Shown: positions 36,346 to 49,464 of the stretch, piece by piece
How the letters are laid out: each line of letters starts with the position of its first letter
How positions within the stretch are numbered: position 1 is the stretch's first letter
Origin: Sternotherus odoratus
Taxonomy: Eukaryota > Chordata > Testudines > Kinosternidae
Length of the DNA: 64,000 bases
Assembly (NCBI GenBank): GCA_032164245.1
Contig: JAVMKO010000003.1
Location: forward strand, 36,830,890-36,894,889
Direction: 5' to 3'
Notes under the pieces: generated by a model
What the model saw: only the letters and a program-made list of their open reading frames with translations
Databases searched by the model: none
What the model was told of the DNA's origin: nothing
Made by a program: the position numbers and the translations under genes

Positions 36346-38465
36346 TCACCGATCACAGTTAGCCACACAAACAAACAAACAGGTACTATAGAGGGTTTGT
36401 CAGAAAATCTAGCTATAAATGTAATTATCACATTTAAAATCATGTTAAAAACAATTTAAAACTAAAAATTATGTTATATATGTAAACCTACTGTATAGTA
36501 AAATATTTTAGTTCTCCAGTTTATTCCTTGAAGCCCTTTAAATACAGAAAATATAAATAAATATTAAACATTATGTAACATCTAAAACAATAAATTAAAT
36601 ATCTGCTCAAATATTTTCCAATAATCTAATATAGTTCAATAAAGATCAAAGTATTCATTTCTGGAACCTGAACTGAATTATTGACTCATTAATGCACTAT
36701 AATGTATATGATAACACAGCTGAATAAATGTATTATAATTTACAAGGAAATGTCCGTGACATCAATTGCTGTGATAAAGTCCAATATCATCTTATAATTA
36801 CAAAAATAGATTAAAGAGCACATATACTTAGGATGAGGACAAATATCCTGAAAAGTAACTTTGATTCTTTATTGATGAGGACATCCTTCAACTCCTTGAG
36901 TGATGATAAAGTAAGTTTCAAACAGGATGTGTTCAAGAAACTTTGACTTACATAAAAGAATAGCAACTATAATCTCAAGAGGACAGTAAATGATTATATA
37001 CATTTTGATAGTCTCTTGGGGCTTCTTCTCATACTATCTAGGAGGTAATATTGCCACAATTTTTTTTTCCTGTGTACACTATTTTTCTTGCTTCTTTCTC
37101 ATCCGAAAAGTCTGTAATTTTTGGAAAGCTGATATAAATCAGAACAGCATGGGCCATAAACGCCAAGATCATCCTGATAACATCCATACTTTGGATTTAT
37201 CAATACACAGATGTAGGCTAACTATCCTGATGGTACATACTTAAAAAAAAATCAGTTGAAACATTCTGTACTTGCATGCATACCACTTTCAGTCTGAGTT
37301 GTATTATACACTAATGCAAATGGGGATCATCATCTTTCAGAAGGAAAAAAAAAGGTCTGTTAATGCTCTCAGGCAAGCATGGATTCATTTTTATCTCAAT
37401 CCATCTTGTATAAAAGTATTTCCTCCTCTTTGATGTGGTATAAATGAAGTAAAAACATCATACTTTACCCATGGAAATCAAGCGAGTGGCCGTTCCGTCT
37501 TTTGCACGGAAGTTAACAGAGAAGATAGCCCGCATGACTGGAAGGTATCTATGATATTAAACAGTTCATGGGACTGTGAAGTGCTGAGAGTGATCACGCA
37601 GAGCAACAGGCCACAGGAATGCAAATCATCCACAAAGCCAAAAGTGGAGCTAGCAGGTGGCCTCTCCTATTCATCTGATGTCAACACACTGTTCAGATCA
37701 AGCCTTTTTAACATCTGAGTAGGCCCACTATTGCTTTTAATTAAATATAATGCATTCATTCAATGTTCTTGCATACAAGTAAACCACACAGTAAAAAAGC
37801 ATATCTTCTGCACTCTGAGGGTCACTATAGTTATATAAATAAATATTGCTATTTAACTCAGATTGTGAGGTAGTGTACATTTCAAATGTTTTCCATATAC
37901 TATTCAATATTCTACAGTGAGAGCTTCATTTCAGTGACTGACCATATTTCCATGGAAATGTTCTTGTTCCTTACTAGGATTTAGAAAAAAATACCTAATA
38001 ATTAACTTTTTTTCCTTTACCTTTGAAACATTTCCACTGGAAAAGGTTTTGAACAGAAACATTTGTTCTCAAAAATTAGTTTACAGACAGAATGTAACTG
38101 TGGTAACCTATAAGCCATGGAAACTGTCATAATGTATAATTACATTATTTCTGACGTCCCAATCGGTAGCAAAAACCATCTGTAACTGTAATACTACTAC
38201 AGTAAAATTATAATTAAATCTGTTCAGTAATGAGCAAAAAGACATTTCAAAAGTAGAATTCAACTGCCTCGCCTTTGAGTGTGCCAAAGATCTTTTTCAA
38301 ATATAATAAATCTTTAAAAAAAGACAGAGAGAGCATGCACCCAGTGAAAGCACAAACATCTGCACATAGACATGCTTCTGAAAACCCTTTATTAGTATTG
38401 AATTCAAATACCTTTATGATTAAATTATTTTTCTTATTTGTGATATCCTGGAAAAAAAAATAACT
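36346..38465. other. AT-rich non-coding stretch
   Basis: Very AT-rich at 36,420-36,800. No gene recognised. Confidence 0.4.
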
Positions 38466-38469
38466 CTTA

Positions 38470-38612
38470 GGCCCCAGTTCAGGAAAACGCATAGCACATG
38501 TTCAGTCCATCCTTTTTCAGGACAGAAATTAAACACATACTGAACTTTACCCCCATGAGACTTAAGCACATGCTTAAAGTTAAGCACATCAAGTGCTGTC
38601 CTGAACGGGGAC
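38470..38612. repeat. palindromic interspersed repeat
   Basis: The left arm ggccccagttcaggaaaacg and the right arm 'gtgctgtcctgaacggggac' are inverse, with 'aagcacatgcttaaagttaa' inside. This is the well-known amniote short palindromic element. Confidence 0.7.
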
Positions 38613-39700
38613 TGAAAAATAGGGGAAAATGTTGAAAATAATACAGAATTGTGAATAACTGGGTCAGGAGAGGCAAGTAATAGGATATGGAGTATTTAAA
38701 CTCAAGGTCACAAGTTGGTAATAGAGTTTTCCACTTGAGTGATGGCCATTCAATCGCCTGTGTAAAGTGAGATATATAGTTCTTTTCCTGGTGGACAAGC
38801 TGTAATTATCACAAAAACTCTCATGCAATTTACCAGCTCCCCTCCACCCACCCACCCACATTGGAGCAGAACTCTGCATAGAACTAGCCACTCATTCTAG
38901 AGTAGTCCTTTCAAGTCAGGGTTGAGACACATCAATGGGGCAGTGCTTGGAAGCCTGCCCTGACACTGCCCATCTGTTCTGGGGACCTTCACTCTCCCTT
39001 CTCCAATTCTGAGATTACTAAATTCTTGCTTAATTAAACACACACACAGAGAGAAAGAGGGCAGAGGAGCCAGAGACATTCAAAACTTCCTCCATTTCCT
39101 AAGTCAACACGTTTTTACAGCAAAGGGGTGAATTATCTACTGTAGTATTTCTTCTCTCTACTATCATCCTGCAATTGTGCCTCATTAATGTCCAACATTT
39201 TTATCTGTAAGCTAGCATTTATTTATTCTGGTGCAAAATGCTGAATATTTGTGTCTAAAGGCAGTCGTACAATAACAAAACAAAACAGTGGAAACACAAA
39301 GGATACATTTTCAGAGTGAACCCAGGTTCATCTGCATAATGTTCTTTAATATTGGGGGGGGGGGGTTGTAGCTAGAAAGTCCTAACAAACTAATTCAAAA
39401 TCAATGGCTATGTAACATCATGAAATGCTCAGCCTAAATATAAGTATAGTCATGTGGCTAAGAAGTTCTTTAGCCTCCAGGCAGAGACGACACTTATGGG
39501 GGCATGCAGGGTCACACTCCCCCCCCCCCCATCCCCCAATTGCTGCTCAGCTTGTACTGAGTGTGCTCACACGGACTGAGCATACTCAGTAACATCTGCT
39601 GAAGGACTGCCCTCACTCTGCCTCCTACCACTATCAGTAGGCATGGGTCAGTCCTCTCTGCCAAGAGGAAGAAAATAATTTGATAGAATGGAGCATTTCT
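38613..39700. other. non-coding stretch with hAT-like patch
   Basis: A G-run at 39,354-39,365 and a C-run near 39,521-39,530. 39,480-39,660 is GC-richer and may be a worn hAT element ('gacgacacttatgggggc'), but no inverse end was found. Confidence 0.35.
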
Positions 39701-39707
39701 AAAATTA

Positions 39708-39785
39708 AAGGCCCAGTACTGCTCCTGTTGAAGTCATTCACAAAGCTTCCATTGGGTTTAATGGAAGCAACTCTAGGCCTGGAGG
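39708..39785. repeat. palindromic interspersed repeat
   Basis: 'aaaggcccagtactgctcct' and 'gcaactctaggcctggag' are inverse, around the core 'ccattgggtttaatgg'. Same class as 38,470. Confidence 0.55.
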
Positions 39786-40466
39786 GAAGGAGATGAGGTT
39801 TTTCTTCTCTTTCATATACATTGTATCTTTTTGATTATGATGTTGGCTGTTGTCTCTAATGTTGGGAGAAAGAGGCTGACATGTCCTTTGGCCTGTGTAT
39901 TCAGGATTTTCAAGATGTTTGCTAGCAGCTGAGTCAGAGCACAGGGATTGCAAAAACCTGAGTGGAGAGATTTCTCTAGTCATATGGCTATTGAAATATA
40001 GGTGTACAATGATTATGCAAATGGCGTGACTCTGATTAGCTGATAACCGTTACTCAATCAGATTACAGGTATTCACATGGTTAAGAAAAAGCTACATATT
40101 GATTATGCAAATTAGACACCTGGCAACAGTGTTTCAGAGAATTGCATAAATGGGGAAAAGCCTGTGAAATTTTTCTTCAGTAATTGTACAATCTCTGCAC
40201 TCTGACAGCCTGAGACAATTTTATCTCAGTATAATGATTATTAAAATAGTATCTTGTGCCTTAATGAGACATGTCTACATATTTAATTATAGGTATTATG
40301 AGCTCCATATCCTCTAGGTTTCTCAGTAAATTTTTATATCCAATCATTGGTTACATAGTTTATAATCTCTTCAGTTCAAGGACAGAAACATCAATAAAAA
40401 TAGTCATATGGAGATCATTATTCTTTGCTCACTGCTCTCCAACATATTAGAAGTTCATAAATATAG

Positions 40467-40542
40467 GGTAACATTTTGAAAAGCATCTAAATGACTTAAT
40501 TTAGGCTCCTAAGTCACTTAGGTGCTGTTTGAAAATGTTACC
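40467..40542. repeat. 76-bp palindromic element
   Basis: The left arm ggtaacattttgaaaagcat and right arm 'gtgctgtttgaaaatgttacc' are inverse with few mismatches over about 32 bp each, leaving almost no loop. The inner phrases 'aggctcctaagtcacttagg' mark a common turtle MITE. Confidence 0.75.
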
Positions 40543-43384
40543 ATAATCATTATATAAAATCCTTTAGGGAACAGTAATATCTTTGAATGTAAAATATCAG
40601 AGCAATTTTCAGATATTAAGGATTAACTTTAGTACCTAACTAAAAAGTTGCAAGTGTCAGTTTTTGGTTTTGAAGTGTTGTAAAGCCGCATAGACAATTG
40701 ATATCTTTAAAGCCATGTTCTCAGTGCAGGTATTTCATTTCCACTTTGCAAGTATGCTCATCTCTTTTCTTGGAAAGATCAGGCTTACTTAAGCACTTGA
40801 GTCAATGGTATAGCATTTCAAACAGATCCTATTTTATTATAGCATCTAGACCTTTCTTTCATTCATGCCATTGTATAATTGTGTTTCAAGGTGCTATCTC
40901 TGTTTAAATACTTCATGGTCTATAGTATGTCTGTCAACTCTATTTTTGAAAATATGATACTCTTTAGGGGAATCTTGAAGCACTTGTACAGATTTCAGTT
41001 AGATTAATTGCTGTAATGAAAATGCTCCTCTAGTGTTTTTTATACCTAAGTACTTCTTTCAGAATTCAATTAGACCTACAGGAATATATTTTGTATCTGA
41101 TTAGCTAGAAGTGCCAGAGATATACAATATTTTAGCAGGATCCAGCTACTTCGGCTTAGTGTGTTAATATTTTTAAACAGAAGATTTTGTGACAATGTTA
41201 CATAGGGAATGTGCACCCTCCTCTGCACTGCTCCACCTCTGGCTTACCAGGTGATGTCACTTCCCACACAGGGGTGAAAATAAGAAGAATGATGTCCTTG
41301 TACTTATTTACATATGCTTCCTCTTTGTAGCTTCTCCCTTATAATTGTCAGTTAGACTAGTAAGACTTTTAGCTTGTAGCTCAGCGGGCCTGGAGCTATC
41401 ATTTTATTCGGTTTATACAGCACCAAGCACAAGGAGGTCTTGGTCCATGATCTAGGCTCCTAGGTATTACAGTAATACAAATAATAGATAACAAGAATAG
41501 CACTGAGAACTTTTCAGGCAGAAGGTGGCTTAGCTGAATTCTTTCATTCTGACTGTAGTTTGAGAGGCTACAATTCTTACATGGCTTCTGAATATTTGTA
41601 ATTAGTGTTGATTTTTTTTTTTGAAATGCAAAGTTAAGATTTTAGTTTTAACTCTGGCTATTTGAATAGTGTGCTCCTAGGTAGATATTGTTAAAATATA
41701 TGTGACATCCTTAAATATTAAAATTAATGAGTTTTATTTTGCCTTCTCATGTTAGGTGTTGCTGAATGAAGTTAGATTTGTTCTGTAGATTATTTGAAGA
41801 TATTGCACTGAAATGGAAAGTATCTTCACTTTATCTTATTTGAATTTCAGTTAAAGTTTTGATTATTTAAAAAAATGTTAGTCATATAAGATGAGTAGGA
41901 AATATCCTGTTGAAACATACCATATTCAGTGCTTCCTAAAGGTTGAATGCTTTCTGAATTGGGATTATGTAAAATAGTTTGGAAGAGTAACTTTCTCATA
42001 TTGAATATATAGGCCATATGCATACAATGGATAGCAAACATACAAAACTCATAAGATTGAAAATGTAATTAACTAGAATTATCATTTTCAAAATTTCCAA
42101 TAAAGCTTCCTGAAATTAGTCAGTTGATTTTCTGGTTATGCATCATTTATGTATGGACTCCTCTCTGTTCCTTTATCAAGACAACCTTAAACACTTCTAC
42201 CTCCCTCCCAGCCTCCTATTCTTCTGTCCTCGTGATACAGCACAGCTTTAACTATAAAAAGCTTTACAATGTGTTATGTGACAATTCTCATATGGAGTCT
42301 TCCATGCCTGATTCAGAAACCTTTCTAATCCTATCTGGAAAAAGAATTCAACAAAGGTCTCCATATTCAGTAAAAATCCAAAGATGAATGTTTAGACATG
42401 TATAGACAGTCTAGAAGGGCAAATCTCCAGCAAGTTACCTTGGGGGTTTCTCTCATGTCCAACAGAAAAATATAAATTTTCTGAACTACAAAGGGACCCA
42501 TGTGGATTCCACTGTTAAACAGAAGTAGCTAATGCTTGTGTGAGTCAAGTTGAGCCAAGTAAAAGACATTTTAAAAGAATTTAGACAGTTCAGAGAAACT
42601 TGTTTGTCAAAAGATCACAGTTGATGGACACATCCACCAACAGTGGTCCCACCTGACCTTCCCTTTTTCACAGTTCAAACAGCTCAAGTTCAAAATGGGA
42701 GAGAGCTGGGATACAGAGCATAACACACATATGTTCAACGTATTATCCAAACTTGGGTCTCTCGGCTTTCAGTGCAACCAGGCATTTTGTAAATATGCAT
42801 AAACATGTACTCTATTATAGTCAATCACTTCTGCACTCAAGTTCATCCAGGCATTTCTTATTTTGTGCCCATCAACTAAAATACTCTATTTAAAGCAAAA
42901 AAATTAGGCCAGTGGTCATATCTAGCAGGTGACAATAGGTGGCTCAAGGATCTTATTTACAGCACATTATTGAAACCTTGCTCTGAAGATAGAATTATTA
43001 ACTTCCTCAGACAGAATTATCAACTTCCTTTTTCTATAGCACTCATAGCTAGAATATCTAAGTTCTTTAACATTCATTATTTTATCCTGTGTGATGAGGA
43101 GGTGATTTTATTTACAGTTTACATATGAATTGCTGAAGCACAGAGAGATTAAGGTCAAAAGTTCCCCTAATTTTGGGTGTCCAATCTGAGAAGCCAAGGA
43201 CCCGATTTTTCAGAGAATTTAGCATTATATAGCACAGCTATTCAAAGCTCAGCTCCTATTAACTCTGAAGTCAGGCAGCAGAAAATGAAGAACACACAAT
43301 TAGTGACACCTGTGAAAAGTTTGTTTTAAGTGACTTGCTCAGCATCCTCACATATGAACTCTGAAGCAAAGTCAGGGACAGGCT
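40543..43384. other. mostly non-coding stretch with one repeat tail
   Basis: 41,409-41,490 (tttatacagcaccaagcaca, then ggctcctaggtattacagta) is an old repeat tail, seen again inverted at 57,308. Otherwise AT-rich. A small 21-bp tandem pair (gaattattaacttcct) occurs near 42,991-43,030. No gene. Confidence 0.45.
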
Positions 43385-43520
43385 CTAAGGGCATGTCTAC
43401 ACTGCAATTAAACACCCATGGCTGGACCATGTCAGCTGACTTGGGCTATGGTGCTGTAAAATTAAATGTTCTGGCTTGAGCTGGGGCCCCAGCATACGGA
43501 GAGCCCTGTCACACTGTCTG
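43385..43520. mobile_element. MITE end (aagggcatgtctacactg)
   Basis: This is the typical left end of a turtle DNA transposon followed by its known inner part (gaccatgtcagctgacttgg). No matching right end was found nearby; the candidate at 45,311 belongs to a different subfamily. Confidence 0.55.
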
Positions 43521-43639
43521 GAGAGTGAGTGCCAACCTCCTGATAGACTGTCTAGGAACAGGTCACAGAACCCAAACTGGTTGTATGCTTGATAATTAGA
43601 TTTCACCAATCAAGTAACAAGTGTGAGCTCCTGAAGCAC

Positions 43640-44410
43640 TATAACATCCTTAACATGGAGTCACAGACTCAAGGCACAGTCCCTTGAGCACTCTGGTCTA
43701 TCTTCCATGACAGATGGTCCCTGACACCAAAAATCGCAACAGTATTCATGTTATTCCCAGCCGCAAAGGACCAGTCATTTACTCCAAGTCGACTGTATTT
43801 CAGACCTCAAACCAAAGACAACCCTTTTAGCTAATCCTATAATAAACTATCTAAAGATTAATTAACTAGGAAAAATAAATGAGAGTTATTTACAAGGTTA
43901 AAGCAGATAATCATACACACACAAATAAATCACAGTCTTATGTTTCAAAAGATAATAGAAACTTCTATAATAAACAAACACTATATGTCCCTTAGGCCTA
44001 ACTCAAGCTAAACAGTGGGGGAGCCCCAGCTTCTGCTTAGAAATCTTTGCACCTAAGAGTTCAGCAGCATAAGGTTAACAATTTCTTCTTAACAGACATT
44101 TTTATTCCCTTCCCCACAGCTTTCAAGCTGTGATGGGACCAGGGCTTGTGCACCTACCCTCTTCAGGAGTGTGGGGGGAAGCAATCTACGGTCCTTTGTC
44201 CACAGTGGCTTATCTGATATCTATAGACTCTTTTTGTTGGGGAGGAGATTACACTTCTTGTGGTAAACTAGCATTTCATGCTTAGTATTTCTTCTCCCCT
44301 GACTGTGGAGGATTTATAGTGTTTGCAAACATTTTTATATTTTATATCAGTATATATATTTTATACTGATCACACATAAAAACATTGACTTATATAATCT
44401 TTGGTTCAGT
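43640..44410. other. unclassified interspersed-repeat-like sequence
   Basis: Phrases such as 'gtccctgacaccaaaaatcg', 'agacaacccttttagctaat' and 'aaatgagagttatttacaag' are familiar from multi-copy turtle sequence, but I cannot assign a class or ends. Confidence 0.3.
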
Positions 44411-44489
44411 TCCAGGCTCTGGAGGGGAGTGTGCTGAAGTGGGCACAGAATCTTCTTCCCATTCCTCAACAAGCATGACTTCATTTTCT

Positions 44490-45080
44490 CCTACTTGTTC
44501 CTAGCCCAGTCCTGTCTCTTGCATACCACTGAGTCCTCATCCCAGTCCGTTCTCATCTATCCAGTTCCAGTCTTGACTCCTCAGGCATCTCATCTTAGTC
44601 CCAGTCTCCTTGTCCAAAAGATGTCCTAGTCTCACACCTTTGGACTCAGTCCTAGTTTCCTTGTCCAGCCATTGCCAGTCTACTCTCTCAACTCCTCAGC
44701 TCCTTGCCCAGCCAGTCCCAATTCTCCATCTCCCCATACCTGGATCTCCAATTGCCTTTCATCACATCCACCTTATTCCCCATCCCCATGGCTCTAATCT
44801 CCTTCTCTGGGCTCCTTATCCAGTCTCAGTGTCTTCCTGCAACCTCCAGCTCCTTGCCTCAGTCTTTGTCTAACCAGTCCTACTCCTCTCACTGCATTAT
44901 GGCTCTGCACCAGATCTGGCTCTCCCTCATCTATTTCTATCTTGTCCCTTTGGGTCTCAGTCTGCTTCCCGAGCCATACTCCCTCCCCCAGCTCCTCATC
45001 CAGTCCCAATCTCCTTGCCATTTACTGGATCCCAGCCCATCTCCCCTCCACCCACCGTTTCCCTCCCTGGCTTCCAGGCA
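44490..45080. repeat. degenerate pyrimidine-rich repeat region
   Basis: The phrases 'ctcctcatccagtcccagtc' and 'cccagtctccttgtcc' recur many times at irregular spacing. The frames of 87-138 codons on both strands come from this C/T-rich composition and have no protein signature. Confidence 0.5.
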
Positions 45081-45164
45081 AATCTCTAGATCCCAGAATG
45101 ACTGGCATAGTAGTAAATAATGACGAGGACAGGGTAGTCTGTGAATGGGATTGCTTGATAAACT

Positions 45165-45311
45165 GGGCCCATTCACACAAAACATTTTTATGTACTGCTG
45201 TTTGAAACAGATAGCAGGGTCCACATGGCCAGTTAATGCATAGCAAGCTAGTGCACTGTAGATTTAGATCGTGGCTTGCAATACCTTAAGTCTCCATGTA
45301 GACAAGCCCTT
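45165..45311. mobile_element. MITE right end (gtagacaagccctta)
   Basis: It ends 'ctccatgtagacaagccctta', the inverse of the usual turtle 'agggcttgtctacatgg' terminus. The inner part is 'ggccagttaatgcatagcaa'. The left end is not evident. Confidence 0.5.
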
Positions 45312-45425
45312 AAAGTGTTTAATCTGTTTAATTTATCAAGAGAAGAATCAGAGGGGACTTGATGACAGTGTATAAGTACCTTCATGAGGAGAAAATACTA
45401 GGCATGCAACTGGCTAAAGGACACA
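45312..45425 (+). mobile_element. small CR1-like fragment
   Basis: 'atcagaggggacttgatgac', then 'agtgtataagtaccttcatg', matches the middle of the plus-sense CR1 3' region at moderate divergence. Confidence 0.5.
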
Positions 45426-45880
45426 GACCAGGCTATTGTCTGTTTTTGAACATAATTACTGCTCCCACTAGTGCTCCACAAATGCTAGTTATGTAACAAG
45501 AGACAGGGAAGAGCAAGGGCAAGCCTCCCACCCCCATTTCTGTACCTAGGCAGCAAAGATAGCTGGGCAGAAAGGGGAACATGTGCTGTCCCCTTTGAAA
45601 AGATGGCAGAATTAGCAATGAGACTGGAAGACCTGAACTAACTAGAAAGCCGCCTAGTATCCCTCACTGTAGTTCAATTTCTCCAGAGTGGGCCATGACT
45701 TAAAAGTCCCAGTGAGTCCCAGTGTGTATTATAGACATCAAAGAGTGGCACACAATTAGAGACAGTTGGCCAGGCATGTGCATGGCCCTATCTGACCAAA
45801 GAGTCAGCTACAGGCCCAAGGCCTCTACTGTTACAAGGGCTTTGTTAGGTGGCACACTTCCTTCCTCGTGAGTACTGAAT

Positions 45881-45888
45881 CATTACAC
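45881..45888. repeat. left TSD of hAT element
   Basis: CATTACAC, repeated exactly at 46,220-46,227. Confidence 0.9.
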
Positions 45889-46219
45889 CAGGGATCGGCA
45901 ACCTTTGGCACATGGCCAGTCAGTGAAATTTGCTGATCGTCCAGGACGGTTTGTTTACCTGCAGCATTCGCAGGTTCGGCTGATCACAGCTCTCACTGGC
46001 TGTAATTCACCGTTCCGGGCCAATAGGGGCTGCAGGAAGCGGCAACCACCGTATCCCTGAGCCCAAGCCACTTTCCACAACCCCACTGGCCTGGAGCGGC
46101 AAACTGTAGCCAGTGGGAGCTGCGATTGGCCATACCTGCGGACGGCGCAGGTAAACACACCGTCCGGCCCGCCACCAGACTTCCCTGACAGGCTACATGC
46201 CAAAAGTTGCCGATCCCTG
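45889..46219. mobile_element. complete 331-bp non-autonomous hAT element
   Basis: The left TIR cagggatcggcaacctttgg and the right end 'ccaaaagttgccgatccctg' are inverse with one or two mismatches over 20 bp. Perfect 8-bp TSDs flank it. The interior is GC-rich with 'cagtgggagctgcgattggc', shared with the broken copy at 35,491. No coding capacity; it would have depended on an external hAT transposase. Confidence 0.93.
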
Positions 46220-46227
46220 CATTACAC

Positions 46228-48683
46228 TGTAGCAGTGTCCATCTGTCTGAATATCAGCCCAACAAGAAATAATCCATCCTACCATAGAAATTCAGAAGAG
46301 TCACTGTGCATCTCATTGCACCTCCTGAGGTCTTTCCATGATCCCAATTGCCAGAGCGGGTAGAATCTGTGACCCCACCCATAAGAAGAGGGAAAATTGT
46401 GGGTGGCCAATTTAATGCCTCAAGTGGTATTACACAATTATGAATATGGAAAAAGCGCTATGGTTGCATGATAGGAAAGTCTTTAGAAATTTCTGTAGGC
46501 TGGCAGCTGCAGGGGCTACTTTCTAATGCACATAGCCCTAACAAACAAACAAAATCATAATATATCATTAAAATGGGAATGTGGGGGGGGGGTATGATAC
46601 TGGTTGGAATTCCTTGTTAGGTTTCCTGGCTTCCACTTTTCTCCCCGCTGTTCCAGACTTTCCCACCGGCACTGTCACAGCTACAGGCTTCAACAGCCTT
46701 CATCTGCTGTTGAGATTTCTATAACTTCTTTTTTCCCTATTAAAAAGTACATTGGGAGCCCCTTAATGGTGCCTCTTTTGTTTTCTTTTAATATAAAAAG
46801 TAAGTTACAAGCCAGCACAGCCTTTGGTGAAATAAATGAGAAATGACAGCAACAAAAATTGAGATTAAAAAGAGAAAATACCAGACAGTTTCCATCTTAT
46901 TCCTATTAATATACATCTGTGTAGGCATTTTTTTCAAGCCTTCTGATACTTTATCTCCCCTTTAACCTCCAACACACACACATAAAACCCCTCCCATCTC
47001 TTCTCAGTGACACCTCACCTATAGTCATATACTACATCTCTGCTATGGAACAGCCACTTCTGAAGAACAGGACATAAAATAAACTCTGAACATGAATGAG
47101 GATCCAGTCTCCTAAGATGCCCGCAAAGGTGAAGTTGTAGTGGCTAAGTAGAAAGTAGGGTGAGAGGACTTCTTTTGTAACCTGTTTTTGTAGCACATGA
47201 TTAAAATAAGCCTGTGCTCTACTTCCAATAAAAGCAACACACATGATTATAACACCTTTTCTGGTCACTCCACTTAAAGTACTAGCATAAATACCATGAA
47301 TGGTAATGGAGGTAAAAGTATCCCTTGACAGACCACTGCATGGGCATCTACTATGATAGAGAATTTAACAAAATTTTCAACACCCAGCACCTCTTTGTAA
47401 TAAACCGTCAGTCAGGTTTGTCTGGCATGGACTCAGTGAGCAGCTATTTTTTTCGTGGCACCTGCAACCTTGTGTTTGCATTTATCTCATTGGGATATGC
47501 CTCTGAAGCATAGGAGTGGAGGATTTAAACGTCAAATCTTTTTAATTATTTCAGTGATGATTGAAAGAACAGGGACCATCACATGAAGCTGTAGGCTCAA
47601 CTGTGATTGGTCACCTAAGTCACATGGGCTGTTTCTATTCTTTGACTGGATTAGGGCAGCTCTGATAGCCTCATCCATTCTTGTAGCCCCTGTTTATGTG
47701 CTTTGCATCAAGTTTCCTATGAGAATGCTCACAGAAAGCTTTCTACCAATATTCAAAATCACTTTCCCTGAACACAGATGGTAATGCAGTGTAAGTGATT
47801 CATGTCAGGAGTGCAGTCTTCATAGTCCCTTGTGCACGGAGTGACCTGGGGAGGGTATGATATTCTCCCCCACTCCCGTCCGGAGATTCCCACAGGACAA
47901 GATTGCTGCTCACTACTTGAGAGAACAGTTAAATTGCATAATTTAGACCCCATAATTTCTTGAAAAACAAATTGTTGGATTTTTTTACTCTTGGATTTTA
48001 ATTCTGAAATATCAGTAGGAAATGATAGAGTTTCACAAGCTGCCTTTATAGCTAATATGACAGAAAACAGAGCAAATATTAGATTCAGTTGTCAAAACAC
48101 AGCTACTTGCCAGGACCAAAATAAATATTGTACTTTGCAAAAAGTATGTCTTTGCACTTTCTGCATAAAGGTAGGCAGGGTTTGGCAAGCTTGTTCCTAA
48201 AATTGCGGAATGAATTGTAAATGCACATTGCACCCTGGACAACGTCCTGTTTCATTCCATTATCCATTCCTCACCTCCTCCTACTTCAAAGATGGGTGTG
48301 GCGGAGAACAGGAAAATATACACTTCCAAAAAAAAAAAAAAAAAAAAGGATAATTTGTAGAGATATTAGAGTATCCTTTAAATGGGTATTGTTTGCTACA
48401 CTAAAAAATAACATGGCAGACAGAGGCAATGATGTTTTTCTCTTACTCTGCCCCCACCCTCCAACCTTTTAGCCCATGTATTTTGAATTGTTGTTTTTAA
48501 AAAAGGGGCTTCTAGGTATTATTTGACATTGTTATTTTTATTTTCCAGTCTCAGGATGGTGAATGTGCTTAATCTCTAAATTAAGTGACTGGTATTGAAG
48601 ATACTGCAGTGATGAGATCAGTTGTGGAAGCTTGATTAGATAGAGCCAGGGGTGTTAGATGTTCAACTCCAGTCACTGGTGTC
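46228..48683. other. non-coding stretch, poly(A) run
   Basis: A run of about 20 A at 48,328-48,347 and several G-runs. No gene recognised. Confidence 0.4.
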
Positions 48684-48695
48684 CTTGCTGAAAGG
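48684..48695. repeat. left TSD of Cry-type SINE
   Basis: CTTGCTGAAAGG, repeated exactly at 48,828-48,839. Confidence 0.88.
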
Positions 48696-48827
48696 ACTGC
48701 ATGCATCCGACGAAGTGGGTATTAGTCCACGAAAGCTTATGCTTCAATACTTTAGTTAGTCTTTAAGGTGCCACAGGACTCTTTGTCACTCCTGCAATTC
48801 CAGACTAACACGGCTACCTCTCTGATT
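48696..48827 (-). mobile_element. Cry-type SINE, minus orientation
   Basis: The plus strand reads tail to head: 'cgacgaagtgggtattagtc', 'cacgaaagcttatgc', 'ggtgccacaggactctttgt', 'cagactaacacggctacctc'. Perfect 12-bp TSDs. It is the best preserved of the three copies. Confidence 0.93.
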
Positions 48828-48839
48828 CTTGCTGAAAGG

Positions 48840-49459
48840 GTGCTAATGAACACCAGCTGGCATGGTGATTGGGGGGAATACAGACTCTTGGCCTGAACTA
48901 TCGCCAGTAGGTCATTTAGGATAGTTGCCTAAACAACCACCTCATCCAATCATTAACCAACTAGGCTGGGGTTGAACTGGTGACAGAAGGGACCACCTCT
49001 AAATTCAATTACTAATCCCTTCATCTATTCAGTCCCTCAAAGCACAACCTCCTGTCATTAACTCCACCTACAGCATTAGGGAAGTTGTTGTATTTAAGAA
49101 ATTGCCTATGCTGGTAGGCTACACAAACAGTCCACAATTAACTATCATGGGCACGTGAGTCTGCAGTCAGATGAAATCACTGAAAGGCAAGCCGTTAATT
49201 TATCATGTCATCATTATGAACATTTAGACTGACTTTCAATAGAAAACTACAGTGTCTTTCTCCCTACTCACTGAGAAAAGAATGATTGTTAAAAATACAA
49301 GACAGAAGATTAAAGATGCTGTGTCAATTACTATGTCGAAAAGAATTCAAAATTTACATTTAGGGCTGGGACAGGGGAGATATGTTATTGACTATTTCAG
49401 ATCTTGACAAAGGTATTTTGGAAATTCAGTGAAAACTCACATTTTCATGCTGTCAGTTG
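48840..49459. other. non-coding stretch
   Basis: Nothing recognised. Confidence 0.4.
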
Positions 49460-49464
49460 CTCCC

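Noticed and set aside
44704..45120. 138-codon frame with SQSQ-like repeats
   Set aside because: Comes from a degenerate pyrimidine-rich repeat region; no protein family signature.
43385..45311. A single 1.9-kb transposon with 'gtctaca' ends
   Set aside because: The two ends share only the short terminal motif, belong to different known MITE subfamilies, and have no matching TSD.
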